A stretch of DNA of 64,000 nucleotides from Candidatus Dormiibacterota bacterium (GTDB lineage Bacteria; Acidobacteriota; Polarisedimenticolia; Gp22-AA2): assembly GCA_035635555.1 (NCBI GenBank), contig DASQAT010000003.1:53927-117926 (forward strand), given 5' to 3'. Positions 1 to 9,555 of the stretch are shown here, one piece after another; position 1 is the stretch's first letter, and every line of letters starts with the position of its first letter. Under the pieces are notes generated by a model, which had not been told where the DNA came from, searched no databases, and saw only the letters and a program-made list of their open reading frames with translations. Both the position numbers and the translations under genes were made by a program.

Positions 1-414
1 CTTGCCGCCGATGGTCTCTTCCGCGGGCGTGCCGACCACGAGGATCTCGCCCGGCGATCCCGAGAGGGCGCGCGCCAGCGCCGCGCCCGCGCCCGCGGCC
101 GCGGCGCCGATGAGATTGTGACCGCAGGCGTGTCCGAGCCCCGGCAGCGCATCGTACTCCGCCAGGAATGCGACCCGCGGTCCGCCGCGCCCCAGCCTCC
201 GGCGCGCCAGAAACGCCGTCGGCAGCCCGGCGACTCCGCGGCGCACCGTGAAGCCCTCGCGCTCGAGGAAGCGCGCCACCAGACGGGACGATTCGAATTC
301 TTCCAGGCTGAGCTCGGCGCGACGGTGCAGCGACCGGCTGAGCGCCTCCACCGAAGGACGCAGGCGGGCGACCGCGCGATCGAGCCGGGCTCTCAGCGGG
401 TCAGACGCGGGCAT
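1..414 (-). CDS. M20-family amidohydrolase, N-terminal 138 residues (runs off the window)
   Basis: The gene enters from the left edge; only its first 138 codons are present, read from an ATG at 414. The visible part has a short helical N-terminus and then the first metal-binding segment of the M20 zinc peptidase fold (EYDALPGLGHACGHN), followed by the AEETIGGK segment that carries the catalytic and metal-bridging glutamates. The GHACGHN form is typical of the M20D amidohydrolases (aminoacylase, aminobenzoyl-glutamate or indole-acetyl-amino-acid hydrolase type), which cleave N-acyl amino acids in the cytoplasm. The substrate cannot be told from this fragment. It lies just downstream of RNase P RNA on the same strand. 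Confidence 0.85.
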   Translation of the reverse strand, partial: MPASDPLRARLDRAVARLRPSVEALSRSLHRRAELSLEEFESSRLVARFLEREGFTVRRGVAGLPTAFLARRRLGRGGPRVAFLAEYDALPGLGHACGHNLIGAAAAGAGAALARALSGSPGEILVVGTPAEETIGGK

Positions 415-470
415 GGCGGACTCTCACCTGGGAAAAACGGTACGTGCGCCTGCCGCTTCGAGATTGGGCC

Positions 471-903
<433 letters not shown>

Positions 904-914
904 GACCCGCCGTG

Positions 915-944
915 ATCTTAACAAAGCCGCGGATCGCCGCGCAA
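915..944 (-). promoter_or_regulatory. Promoter of rnpB
   Basis: TTGCGC (944-939) and TAAGAT (920-915) on the minus strand are separated by 18 bases. The expected start, about 7 bases beyond the -10, falls within a few bases of the 5' end given by the P1 helix. Confidence 0.55.
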
Positions 945-951
945 CAACGCG

Positions 952-960
952 TGCTACGAT
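952..960 (+). promoter_or_regulatory. Extended -10 element for dnaB
   Basis: TGC followed by TACGAT (955-960) forms an extended -10. It would start transcription near 967 and leave a 20-base leader carrying GGAG before the dnaB ATG. It is back to back with the rnpB promoter. Confidence 0.4.
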
Positions 961-986
961 ACAGCCCCGCGCGGTTCGGAGACCGG

Positions 987-2330
987 ATGCCCGGCGACAT
1001 CACTCTCGAGAAAGACATTCCCTGCAGCGTCGAGGCCGAGCGCTCCGTCCTCGGCGCCATCCTCATCGAAAACACCGCCATCAACCGCGCCCAGGAGATC
1101 CTCAAGGAGGAGGATTTCTACCGGGAGCCGCACCGGAAGATCTTCAAGGTGATGTCCGATCTCTCGGAGAAGACGACCGCGATCGATCCGGTCACCGTCA
1201 AGGAGGAGCTGTCGCGTGCCGGCGTCCTGGAGGCGGTGGGCGGTCCGGCCTATATCGCGTCCCTTCTGGACGGGGTGCCGCGCTCGGCGAACGTGGAGTA
1301 CTACGCCCGGATCGTCAAGGAGAAGTCGATCCTGCGCAATCTCATCGTGGCGGGCGGCCGGATCGTCTCGACCGCTTACGAAGCCAGCCAGGATCCCGAC
1401 GACATCCTCGATCAGTCGGAGCGCATGATCTTCCAGATCGCCCAGGACCGGCTGCGCGAAGGGTTCGTCCCGATGAAGACGATCGCCGACCAGAGCCTGA
1501 AGGCGATCGAGGAGCTCGCCGAGAGGCGCGAGCTGATCACCGGTCTCGCCACCGGGTACCGGCTGCTGGACGAGTACACCTCCGGCCTGCAGGCGGCCGA
1601 TCTGATCGTGCTGGCGGCCCGTCCCGGCATGGGCAAGACTTCGTTCGCCCTCAACATCGCTCAGCACGTCGGGCTGCGTGAAGGGAAGCGCGTCGGCATC
1701 TTCTCGCTGGAGATGACGCGCGAGCAGCTCTTTCTGCGGATGCTGACCGGCCTGGCCAGGGTCGACAGCCACCGCCTGCGCACCGGACGACTGACCAAGG
1801 AGGAATGGAAGCAGCTCACCCGGGCGTTCGGCGAGCTGGCCGGGGCCCGCGCGTTCATCGACGACAAGGCCGGGATCTCCGTTCTCGAGATGCGCGCGCA
1901 GAGCCGTCGACTGAAGATGGAGCAGGGGCTCGATCTGGTGGTCATCGACTACATGCAGCTCATCCGGAGCCGGGGACGCTTCGAGAACCGGCAGCAGGAG
2001 ATGGCGGAGATCTCCCGCTCGCTGAAGGAGCTCGCCAAGGAGCTCAACGTGCCGGTCATCGCCGTCTCGCAGCTGTCGCGCGCCCCCGAGCAGCGCGGCG
2101 AGAAAGGCCGGCCGCAGCTCTCGGACCTGCGCGAATCGGGGGCGATCGAGCAGGACGCCGACGTCGTCCTCCTCCTGTACCGCGAGGAGATGTACAAGCC
2201 GACGGAGGAAAACCGCGGCATCGCCACGGTGATCATCGCCAAGCAGAGGAACGGTCCGACGGCCGAGTTCGACATGGCGTTCATCCGCGAGTACACGCGC
2301 TTCGAGGATCTGGAGCGTCAGCCCGGGTGA
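987..2330 (+). CDS. dnaB: Replicative DNA helicase DnaB
   Basis: This is the hexameric 5'-3' helicase that unwinds DNA ahead of the replication fork. The protein has 447 residues, normal for the family. The N-terminal helical domain begins with the typical PCSVEAERSVLGAIL segment. The RecA-like C-terminal domain holds a Walker A (ARPGMGKTS, about residue 212), Walker B (VVIDYMQLI) and the late motifs SQLSR and DLRESGAIEQDAD. The ATG at 987 is preceded by GGAG at a good distance. The open frame continues upstream through RNase P RNA, but that part is not coding. The stop overlaps the alr start (TGATG), so the two are co-transcribed. Confidence 0.97.
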   Translation: MPGDITLEKDIPCSVEAERSVLGAILIENTAINRAQEILKEEDFYREPHRKIFKVMSDLSEKTTAIDPVTVKEELSRAGVLEAVGGPAYIASLLDGVPRSANVEYYARIVKEKSILRNLIVAGGRIVSTAYEASQDPDDILDQSERMIFQIAQDRLREGFVPMKTIADQSLKAIEELAERRELITGLATGYRLLDEYTSGLQAADLIVLAARPGMGKTSFALNIAQHVGLREGKRVGIFSLEMTREQLFLRMLTGLARVDSHRLRTGRLTKEEWKQLTRAFGELAGARAFIDDKAGISVLEMRAQSRRLKMEQGLDLVVIDYMQLIRSRGRFENRQQEMAEISRSLKELAKELNVPVIAVSQLSRAPEQRGEKGRPQLSDLRESGAIEQDADVVLLLYREEMYKPTEENRGIATVIIAKQRNGPTAEFDMAFIREYTRFEDLERQPG

Positions 2331-3493
2331 TGGCGAGCCTCGACGCGCACCGGCCCACCTGGGCGGAGATCGACCTCGGCATCCTGGCGGCCAACCTCGG
2401 GGCGGTGCGCCGGCGCGTCGGCGGCCGGCCCGTCCTGGCCGTGGTCAAGGCCGACGCGTACGGGCACGGCGCCGTCGAGGTGGCGCGCGCCCTGCAGGAG
2501 GACGGAGTCGAACGGTTCGGTGTGGCGATCCCCGAAGAAGGGATCGAGCTGCGCCGGGCGGGGATCCGATCTCCGATCCTGGTGCTGGGCGGGTTCGCCC
2601 CGGCGCAGGCCGACCTCCTGCTGCAGCACGACCTGATCCCGGCAATCTACCGGCGCGACCAGGTGGAATCGCTGTCGTCGACGGCGGCTCGGCGGGGAGT
2701 GGTCGCGGCGGCGCATCTGAAAATTGACAGCGGGATGGGCCGTCTCGGTGTTCCCGCCGGGGACGTCCCGGCGTTCCTGGACATCCTCGGCAAGGCCTCC
2801 TCGATCCGGCTGACGGGGGCCTTCTCCCACTTCGCCGTGGCCGACGACCCCGCCGACCCGTTCACCCGCGAGCAGACCCGCCTGTTCCAGGAGGCGACCG
2901 CGGCCATCTGGGCCGCGGGGCTGAGGGCGGACGAGATCCACCTCGCCAACAGCGCCGCCATCATGGACCATCCCCCGGCCTGGATGACTCTCGTCCGTCC
3001 GGGCCTGATCCTTTACGGGTATCCCCCGTCGTCCCGGATGACGCCGCTTCCGGTCCGCCCGGTCCTGGCTCTCAGGACCCGCATCATCTATATAAAGGAT
3101 ATCCGCCCGGGGACCACCCTGGGTTACGGGCGCACGTATAAGGCGCTCCGCCCCACCCGGGTGGCCTCTCTGGCGCTCGGCTACGACGACGGGCTTCCGC
3201 GCCTGGTGTCCAACCGCGGCCACGTCCTGGTTCGCGGCCGTCGGGCCCCCATCGTCGGTCGAGTCAGCATGGACCTGACGACCGTCGATGTGACGGACGT
3301 CCCCGCGGCCGCGCTGGGAGACGAGGTCACGGTGATCGGCGCCTCCGGAGAGGAGACGCTCGGCGCCGACCAGATCGCCGAGTGGGCCGAGACGATCTCC
3401 TGGGAGGTTCTGTGCGGGATCGGCTCCCGTGTGCCACGTCTCTACGTCCGCGGAACCGAGCGGCGGATCGTCTCACGATTCGGAGAACTCTAG
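2330..3493 (+). CDS. alr: Alanine racemase
   Basis: This PLP enzyme interconverts L- and D-alanine for peptidoglycan. The protein has 387 residues, the usual length. The catalytic lysine lies in VVKADAYGHG near the N-terminus of the TIM barrel. The C-terminal beta domain contains LGYDDGLPR, where the second catalytic tyrosine sits, and RVSMDLTTVDVT. The ATG overlaps the dnaB stop by one base; a GTG one codon earlier is possible. The dnaB-alr order is common in bacteria. Confidence 0.96.
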   Translation: MASLDAHRPTWAEIDLGILAANLGAVRRRVGGRPVLAVVKADAYGHGAVEVARALQEDGVERFGVAIPEEGIELRRAGIRSPILVLGGFAPAQADLLLQHDLIPAIYRRDQVESLSSTAARRGVVAAAHLKIDSGMGRLGVPAGDVPAFLDILGKASSIRLTGAFSHFAVADDPADPFTREQTRLFQEATAAIWAAGLRADEIHLANSAAIMDHPPAWMTLVRPGLILYGYPPSSRMTPLPVRPVLALRTRIIYIKDIRPGTTLGYGRTYKALRPTRVASLALGYDDGLPRLVSNRGHVLVRGRRAPIVGRVSMDLTTVDVTDVPAAALGDEVTVIGASGEETLGADQIAEWAETISWEVLCGIGSRVPRLYVRGTERRIVSRFGEL

Positions 3494-3539
3494 GAGCCTG
3501 TTCTAGTCTGGGCCGCGCCGAGACGCTATCATGATCCTG

Positions 3540-3555
3540 ATGTCATAATGTCATA
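3540..3555. repeat. Tandem 8-bp direct repeat ATGTCATA x2
   Basis: ATGTCATA occurs twice head to tail, just downstream of a possible -10 (TATCAT, 3527-3532) and about 45 bases before the PIN-TRAM start. It is the most A+T-rich spot in the alr-PIN gap. It could be an operator or chance. Confidence 0.4.
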
Positions 3556-3600
3556 GGTCCGTCTGAACGGCCCGTTCCGGGCCGCAACGAGGTGAACGCT

Positions 3601-4632
3601 GTGGGAACATACGTGCTCCGGACGCTTCTCGTCGTCCTGTCCATCATCCTGGGCGCCCAGATCCGGCCCATCACGCTCGAACCGCTCGACCTGACCGGTC
3701 TCGCCATCGGCGTCGTGTGCGCCGGGCTCATCCTCGGTCTCGAATACGTGCTGCGCGGTCTCGAGATGAACGCCCTTCTCGGCGGTCTCGCCGGTCTCCT
3801 GGTCGGGGGCGCGGCGGCCGGCGTCGTGGTGGCGCTCCTGCCCCTCGACATGTTCTCCTTCGCGCCGGCGATCGCCATCCAGGGGTTCATCGTCCTGCTG
3901 TTCGGATACACCGGAATGGCGATCGGCGCCGTGCGCGGCGAACGCTTCTCGCTCTCGAGCCTTCGCGCGGCCTGGTCCGAGGGCGGGCAGAGTCAGAACT
4001 TCAAGATCCTCGACACGAGCGTGATCATCGACGGGCGCATCGCCGACGTCTGCGAGACCGGATTCCTCGACGGGACGCTGATCGTTCCGCAGTTCGTGCT
4101 GCGCGAGCTGCAGTACATCGCCGATTCGCAGGATTCCCTGAAGAGGAACCGAGGGCGCAAGGGACTGGACATCCTGCAACGCATCAAGAAGGGCCCCGAC
4201 ATCAAGGTCGTGATCTCCGAGGCCGAGTTCCCCGAGATCAAGGACGTCGACATGAAGCTCATCGAGCTGGCCAAGCAGCTCGGGGGCAAGATCATCACCA
4301 ACGACTTCAATCTCAACAAGGTGGCCGAGCTGCGGGGCGTCCAGGTCCTCAACATCAACTCACTCGCCAACTCCCTCAAGCCGGTCGTGCTCCCGGGCGA
4401 GTCGATGAAGGTGTTCATCCTGAAGGAGGGCAAGGAGGCCAATCAGGGGGTCGGGTACCTGGACGACGGCACCATGGTCGTGGTCGACAACGCCAAGCGG
4501 CACTTAGGCCGCAACATCGACATCACCGTGACGTCCGTCCTCCAGACCACGGCCGGCAAGATGTTCTTCGGCAAGTCCGACACGGCCGAGGAGGCCACCC
4601 CCATCGATCGGCCGCGCAGGACAGGCGCTTGA
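3601..4632 (+). CDS. Membrane-anchored PIN-TRAM domain protein (YacL-like)
   Basis: The 343-residue protein has about four hydrophobic segments in residues 1-110, then a PIN nuclease domain and a C-terminal TRAM domain. The PIN part starts with KILDTSVIIDGRIADV, with Asp at the first metal position, and includes ITNDFNLNKVA with the later acidic residue. PIN-TRAM proteins of the YacL type are predicted membrane-bound RNases and their substrates are unknown. The GTG at 3601 is chosen because GAGG lies 6-7 bases upstream; a GTG at 3592 in the same frame is the alternative. Its stop overlaps the next start, so it heads a three-gene unit ending in fhs. Confidence 0.85.
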   Translation: MGTYVLRTLLVVLSIILGAQIRPITLEPLDLTGLAIGVVCAGLILGLEYVLRGLEMNALLGGLAGLLVGGAAAGVVVALLPLDMFSFAPAIAIQGFIVLLFGYTGMAIGAVRGERFSLSSLRAAWSEGGQSQNFKILDTSVIIDGRIADVCETGFLDGTLIVPQFVLRELQYIADSQDSLKRNRGRKGLDILQRIKKGPDIKVVISEAEFPEIKDVDMKLIELAKQLGGKIITNDFNLNKVAELRGVQVLNINSLANSLKPVVLPGESMKVFILKEGKEANQGVGYLDDGTMVVVDNAKRHLGRNIDITVTSVLQTTAGKMFFGKSDTAEEATPIDRPRRTGA

Positions 4633-5654
4633 AGCGGTCGCTGTCCCTTCTCCTGCTCGCCACGGCAGCGGCGGGCGCGCCGCTTCTCGCCGCCGACACG
4701 ACGGCGCCCGCGCACGCCTACCTCGTCCTGCCTTTCGAGAACACGGCGGAGGACCGATCCCTCGACTGGCTGTCCACCGGCCTGGCCCATGCGCTGGAGG
4801 AATACATGCTGGGTTTCGGCCAGCAGGTGATGGACGACGAGGAGCGCTCGGTCCTCCTCGAGGGGAGCGGCATCCCGTCCGGAGCGCCCCTCGCCCTGGC
4901 AAGCGCCCTGGAGCTCGGACGCAAGACTCTGCAGCGACCGGGCGGCCCGCGATCCGACCGCCTGGTCCTCGGGCGCTTCAACCTGGACAAAGGGGACATC
5001 ACGGTCGCCGCCCGGGTCATCGACATCAAGCAGGAGAAGGCCCGGCCCTGGGTGCAGCGCACCGGGCGTCTCAAGGACCTCCTGGAGGTGAACCGCAACC
5101 TGGCGGTGGCGCTGGCGCGTGATGAGAAGATCGCCCTGCCGGACAGCCGCTCGGATCTCCTCCGCCAGCAGTCGGAGGACGCGCCGCTCCTGGCGTTCGA
5201 GACCTACTGCCGCGCCATGGCCGAGAGCGATTCGAAGAAGCGGCTGCAGCTCCTGCGCAAGGCCCTGCAGCAGTATCCGGGCTATCCGAAGGCGGCGTAT
5301 CAGGCCGGCTCGCTCCTGACTCGCGAGGAGCGCTGGGAGGACGCGGCGGCGGTCCTGGGAAAGGCGTCGTCCGACCCCTTTCCCTACGAGTCCGACTTTC
5401 ACCTGCTCAACGCCCTCGTCGCGTTGCGTCGCAAGGACCCGCAGGGGGCGATGTCCGAGGCGCGCCACGCACTGTCGATCGCCGACACCGCGCGCGGCCA
5501 CCTGCTGCTGGGCCGGGCCCTGCAGGCCACGGGCGACCGTGCCGCGGCGCTGGCCGAGCTGGAGAAGGCCAAGACCGCCGATCCCACCGATGCCGAGATC
5601 GACGATCTGCGCCGGGCCCTCAACGAGGGGAAGAGCGAACGGAGGACCCCGTGA
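4629..5654 (+). CDS. Exported TolB-N-like / TPR protein
   Basis: This 341-residue protein begins with a signal peptide (KRSLSLLLLATAAAGAPLLA). The following region, with YLVLPFENTAEDRSLDWLSTGLAHAL, resembles the TolB-like N-terminal domain that assembles small envelope sensors. The C-terminal half consists of helical TPR-type repeats (about residues 185-330). The likely location is the periplasm, and the function is unknown. The TTG start overlaps the stop of the PIN-TRAM gene (TTGA), and the end overlaps the fhs GTG (GTGA), so the three genes are translationally coupled. Confidence 0.75.
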   Translation: MKRSLSLLLLATAAAGAPLLAADTTAPAHAYLVLPFENTAEDRSLDWLSTGLAHALEEYMLGFGQQVMDDEERSVLLEGSGIPSGAPLALASALELGRKTLQRPGGPRSDRLVLGRFNLDKGDITVAARVIDIKQEKARPWVQRTGRLKDLLEVNRNLAVALARDEKIALPDSRSDLLRQQSEDAPLLAFETYCRAMAESDSKKRLQLLRKALQQYPGYPKAAYQAGSLLTREERWEDAAAVLGKASSDPFPYESDFHLLNALVALRRKDPQGAMSEARHALSIADTARGHLLLGRALQATGDRAAALAELEKAKTADPTDAEIDDLRRALNEGKSERRTP

Positions 5655-7339
5655 GCCTGTCCGATCTCGAGATCGCCCGCCGGGCGAAACTCGTGCGCAT
5701 CGAATCCCTCGGGGAGTCGCTCGGCCTCCTGCCCGACGAGCTGGAGCCGTACGGCCGCTACAAGGCGAAGATCTCGCTGCAGGCGATCGAACGCCTGAAG
5801 GACCGGCCGCCGGGCCGCTATGTCTGCGTGACGGGGATCAACCCCACGCCCCTGGGCGAGGGGAAGACCGTGGTCACGATCGGGCTGGCCCAGGCGCTCC
5901 GGAAGCTCGGGAAGCGCGCCCTCTCGACCCTGCGCCAGCCGTCCATGGGCCCGGTGTTCGGCATCAAGGGGGGCGCCACCGGCGGCGGGTATTCCCAGGT
6001 CGTGCCCATGGAAGAGATCAACCTGCACTTCACCGGCGACTTCCACGCGGTCGCCGCGGCGCACAACCTGCTGGCGGCCCTCATCGACAACCACCTGCAC
6101 CACGGCAACCGACTCGGTCTCGATCCGGAACGAATCCTGTGGCGCCGGAGCCTCGACCTGAACGACCGGGCGCTGCGCCGCGTCCGCGTCGCGCTCGGAG
6201 GCGGGTCGAACGGCGTCGAGCGGGAGAGCGGCTACGACATCACGGCCGCCTCCGAGGTGATGGCAATCCTGTCCCTGTCCCGCAGTCCGCGCGATCTCAA
6301 GGAGCGGCTCGGACGGATCCTCGTGGGGGTGGACCGCGAAGGACGCGGGGTCGTGGCCTCGGCGCTTTCGGCCCAGGGGGCGATGGCGGCGATCCTGAAG
6401 GACGCGATCAAGCCGAACCTGGTGCAGAACCTCGAGGGCGGAGCCGCGCTGATCCATTGCGGTCCGTTCGCCAACGTGGCGCACGGCAATAATTCCATCC
6501 TGGCGGATCTTCTGGCGCTGAAGCTGGCCGATTACGTGGTCACCGAGAGCGGCTTCGGGTCGGAGATGGGGGCCGAGAAGCTGTTCGACATCAAGTGCCC
6601 CGTCGCCGGCCTGGTCCCTTCGGCGGCCGTCATCGTCTGCTCCGTGCGCGCCTTGAAGCTGCACGGCGGCATTGCGATCACCGGCAGGGACACGTCGGCC
6701 CTCAGGAGGCCGGACCCCGCCGCGGTCGGGCGCGGGTGCGAGAACCTGCGCAAGCACATCGAGAACGTGCGCACCTTCGGCCTGCCGGCCGTGGTCGCCG
6801 TGAACCGTTTCGACGGCGATACGCAGGCGGAGATCGACGAAGTGATCGGCAGGGCGGGCGCCGCCGGCGCGACCGCGACGGTCGCCGCCGACGTGTGGGC
6901 GCGCGGCGGCGAGGGAGGTCTCGAGCTCGCCCGGGCGGTCGTGCGCGCCGCCGAGTCCGGCGCCCAGTTCCGGAGCCTGTATTCCCCCGACCTGTCGATC
7001 GAGGAAAAAATCGAGACCATCGCCCGGACGATCTATGGAGCCGCGGGCGTGACCTACACCGACAAGGCCAGGGAGAGGATCGAGTTCTGCCGGCGCCAGG
7101 GGCTCGGACGCCTGCCGATCTGCATGGCGAAGACCCCCCTGTCCCTGTCGCACGACCCTGCCCTCAAGGGGCGTCCGGAGGGGTTCGTCCTGCCGGTGAC
7201 CGACATCCGCGCCGCCGCGGGCGCCGGGTACGTCTATCCGCTGGTGGGGAGCATCATGACGATGCCCGGCCTGCCTTCGGTACCGGCGGCCGAGCATTTC
7301 GACCTCGACGACGAGGGACGGATCAGCGGGCTGTCATGA
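5651..7339 (+). CDS. fhs: Formate-tetrahydrofolate ligase
   Basis: The enzyme makes 10-formyl-THF from formate, ATP and THF, feeding one-carbon units into purine and fMet synthesis, or the methyl branch of the Wood-Ljungdahl route when that is present. The protein has 562 residues, the family's usual length. The nucleotide loop is TPLGEGKT, followed by LRQPSMGPVFGIKGGA and the GGGYSQVVPMEEINLHFTGD block. The GTG start overlaps the preceding stop. Together with the corrinoid methyl-transfer operon near 42 kb it suggests an active one-carbon network, but no other Wood-Ljungdahl gene is visible here. Confidence 0.96.
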   Translation: MSLSDLEIARRAKLVRIESLGESLGLLPDELEPYGRYKAKISLQAIERLKDRPPGRYVCVTGINPTPLGEGKTVVTIGLAQALRKLGKRALSTLRQPSMGPVFGIKGGATGGGYSQVVPMEEINLHFTGDFHAVAAAHNLLAALIDNHLHHGNRLGLDPERILWRRSLDLNDRALRRVRVALGGGSNGVERESGYDITAASEVMAILSLSRSPRDLKERLGRILVGVDREGRGVVASALSAQGAMAAILKDAIKPNLVQNLEGGAALIHCGPFANVAHGNNSILADLLALKLADYVVTESGFGSEMGAEKLFDIKCPVAGLVPSAAVIVCSVRALKLHGGIAITGRDTSALRRPDPAAVGRGCENLRKHIENVRTFGLPAVVAVNRFDGDTQAEIDEVIGRAGAAGATATVAADVWARGGEGGLELARAVVRAAESGAQFRSLYSPDLSIEEKIETIARTIYGAAGVTYTDKARERIEFCRRQGLGRLPICMAKTPLSLSHDPALKGRPEGFVLPVTDIRAAAGAGYVYPLVGSIMTMPGLPSVPAAEHFDLDDEGRISGLS

Positions 7340-7367
7340 GGGCGTGGCGGCCGGACGGCGAATCGTC

Positions 7368-8162
7368 TCAGCCCCTTCGTCCCTTCGTGTAACGCGCCAC
7401 GACGAAGGCGTCGTAGGTGCTGAGCAGCCAGGACAGCGCCGTCACGAAAAGGATCCCCATCCCGACCTTGATGGCCTTGTCCAGGATGAGTCTCTGCGGC
7501 TCGATGTCGACCAGGATGCGGAACAGCGGCGACATCATGTACATCGTCATCAGATAGCCCTGAAGCAGGAACGAGAACAGGAAGAAGACCGCCTTGCCGA
7601 GCTGGCCGTTGAGCAGCTGCCCCCATCCGGGAACGCACAGCGACGCGAGCCCCGAGACGAACGGCTGGTGCAGTCCGTCGAATCGCCCGCCACGGCTCTC
7701 GGCCCCGCGGTACGCCTGCGCCACGTTGTAGATCAGGAAAAAGATGACGCAGAAGTCGATCGACGAAGCGTAGAGCATCAGCTCCCACTCGCTCACGAAG
7801 AACAGGTGCGCGAAGGTCCTGATCCGATCCCAGGTCATGTACATGAAATAGTGGAACGCCAGGATGAGCACCTCGCTCAGGAAGAACAGCGCCGCGAGCC
7901 TGCCGTCGCCGTTGTAGAGCTGGCCCAGTCCGCAGATGAACAGGGACAGGGTGGACGCGGCGGCGGGGCTCCGTCGCCCCCGGCCACGAGTCGCGGCCGG
8001 TCTGTCGACCACCGTCTCCCCGGCCTCGGCCTGTCGCTCGGCCGCCCTGGCAGCCTTGGTCGCGGGGACGGCGCGCGGTCCACCGCCCTTCCCCTTGCCC
8101 TTGTCGGAGGGCTTGAGGATGTCGTCCTCCGTGATCACGAAGACCTCGTCCTGGTTGATCAT
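7368..8162 (-). CDS. TM2-like multi-pass membrane protein
   Basis: This is a 264-residue protein of unknown function. Residues 1-70 are polar, Lys/Arg/Ala-rich and probably cytoplasmic. The rest has about six hydrophobic segments. Two copies of a G-x-GQ-x-x-NG turn (FICGLGQLYNGD near 78 and CVPGWGQLLNGQ near 177) mark an internal duplication of the type seen in TM2 and DUF5683 proteins. The ATG at 8162 has GGAGGG six bases upstream. It is convergent with fhs and ends 28 bases away. Confidence 0.7.
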   Translation of the reverse strand: MINQDEVFVITEDDILKPSDKGKGKGGGPRAVPATKAARAAERQAEAGETVVDRPAATRGRGRRSPAAASTLSLFICGLGQLYNGDGRLAALFFLSEVLILAFHYFMYMTWDRIRTFAHLFFVSEWELMLYASSIDFCVIFFLIYNVAQAYRGAESRGGRFDGLHQPFVSGLASLCVPGWGQLLNGQLGKAVFFLFSFLLQGYLMTMYMMSPLFRILVDIEPQRLILDKAIKVGMGILFVTALSWLLSTYDAFVVARYTKGRRG

Positions 8163-8433
8163 CTCCCGCCCTCCATCACCGACCGGAACGATGTCCTGCC
8201 CGTATCCAAGTTGCTCCCTCCGGCCGACGCGCGCAACCTCGGTGAGAAGAGCAAGGGGCGTACCAGAACGTGTCCAATCCAGCGAATCGGGCTAAACCCC
8301 GCTCCTCGCAAGGCTTCGCAGCGGGGGCCGGGGCGCTGGAGCGAAAGACGGTCGCCCTCGCAGGCTGCTATGCGGCAAAAATGGTAAGGGGGATCACGGA
8401 ACGGTAACCAACGCCGACGGGTCCCGCGAAGAT
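8163..8433. other. 271-base gap with a perfect hairpin (8297-8326)
   Basis: This lies between the DAHP synthase stop and the downstream membrane-protein start, both minus. It holds a 7-bp perfect stem (CCCCGCT, 8297-8303, with AGCGGGG, 8320-8326) around a 16-base loop. No T-run follows on either strand. No RNA family was recognised. It may be the 5' leader of the membrane-protein gene or a folded 3' end for the DAHP synthase transcript. Confidence 0.4.
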
Positions 8434-9450
8434 CTAATCGTGTGTGCGGCCCAGGAGACCGGCCAGGGCGCGGAGGTCGTGCACCAGGCTGGCGAACTCC
8501 TCCGGGAGGATGGCCTGCGGACCGTCGGAGAGGGCCCGGGCCGGATCGTTGTGGACTTCGATCATGACGCCGTCGGCCCCGGCGGCGATCGCGGCCCGGG
8601 CCAGGGGGGCGACCTTGTCCCGCCGGCCGGTGCCATGGCTCGGATCGACCAGGATCGGCAGGTGGCTGAGGTGCTTGACGGCCGGAACGATCGCCAGGTC
8701 CAGCGTATTGCGTGTGTGATCGGCGAAGGTCCGCACGCCGCGCTCGCAGAGGAACACCTGGTAGTTCCCTTCCGACACGACATACTCCGCGGCCATGAGG
8801 AACTCGTCGAGAGTCGCCGACATGCCCCGTTTCAGGAACACCGGGATCTTCGATTTGCCGGCGCGCTTCAGCAGGGAGAAGTTCTGCATGTTGCGCGCTC
8901 CTATCTGGACCGCGTCGGCGTGCTCTTCCACCATCGCCAGAGATTCCTCGTCGACCGCTTCGCTGACGATCGGCAGGCCGGTCTCCTCCCGCGCACGCGC
9001 CAGGATTCGCAGCCCCTCGAGCCCGAGCCCCTGGAAGGAGTACGGCGACGTGCGCGGCTTGAAGGCCCCGCCCCGCAGCAGATCGGCGCCGGCCTCGCGC
9101 ACCTTGTGCGCGATGGCCAGCGTCTGGGCCTCCGACTCCACGGCACAGGGGCCGGCGATGATCGTCAGACGCGGCCCACCGACCGGTCGTCCCCCCACCT
9201 GGATGACGCTGTCGGCCGTCTTCACCTCGCGGCTCACCAGCTTGTACGGCTTGGTGACCCGGATCGCCTGCTGCACCCCCGGCAGGATCTCGAACTCCGC
9301 CGGATCGAGGGGCCCGTGGTTGCCGGTGATGCCGATGGCCGTGCGCTCGGCCCCGGGGATCGGGTGCGGCCGCAGGCCCAGGGCGAGGATCCTGTCCGTG
9401 ACCGCCCTGATCTGCTCTTCGCTCGCGCCTTTCTCCATCACGATGAGCAC
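8434..9450 (-). CDS. aroF: 3-deoxy-7-phosphoheptulonate (DAHP) synthase, type I-beta with regulatory domain
   Basis: This is the first enzyme of the shikimate pathway, condensing phosphoenolpyruvate with erythrose 4-phosphate. With the GTG at 9450 the protein has 338 residues, matching the Thermotoga-type enzyme. Residues 1-70 form the ferredoxin-like regulatory domain (begins LIVMEKGASEEQI). The barrel carries AGPCAVES, GAFKPRTSPYSFQG, IGARNMQNF, KRGMSATLDEF and DPSHGTG, which bind substrate and metal. The frame stays open for 43 more codons upstream, but that part lacks family similarity and runs into the tRNA promoter, so GTG 9450 is preferred. Feedback control by aromatic amino acids is expected from the N-domain. 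Confidence 0.94.
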   Translation of the reverse strand: MLIVMEKGASEEQIRAVTDRILALGLRPHPIPGAERTAIGITGNHGPLDPAEFEILPGVQQAIRVTKPYKLVSREVKTADSVIQVGGRPVGGPRLTIIAGPCAVESEAQTLAIAHKVREAGADLLRGGAFKPRTSPYSFQGLGLEGLRILARAREETGLPIVSEAVDEESLAMVEEHADAVQIGARNMQNFSLLKRAGKSKIPVFLKRGMSATLDEFLMAAEYVVSEGNYQVFLCERGVRTFADHTRNTLDLAIVPAVKHLSHLPILVDPSHGTGRRDKVAPLARAAIAAGADGVMIEVHNDPARALSDGPQAILPEEFASLVHDLRALAGLLGRTHD

Positions 9451-9525
9451 GTTCGCCGATTCTCCCGGAACTCCCGGATGATACGCCTCGGGGCCCTTCT
9501 CCGCAACGGGAAGTTGCCTGTTCGG

Positions 9526-9555
9526 TTGACAATAGCGCGGATCGCCCCGTATACT
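9526..9555 (+). promoter_or_regulatory. Sigma-70 promoter of tRNA-Val
   Basis: A perfect TTGACA (9526-9531) is followed after 18 bases by TATACT (9550-9555). The expected start near 9562 lies about 57 bases before the tRNA. Confidence 0.75.
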
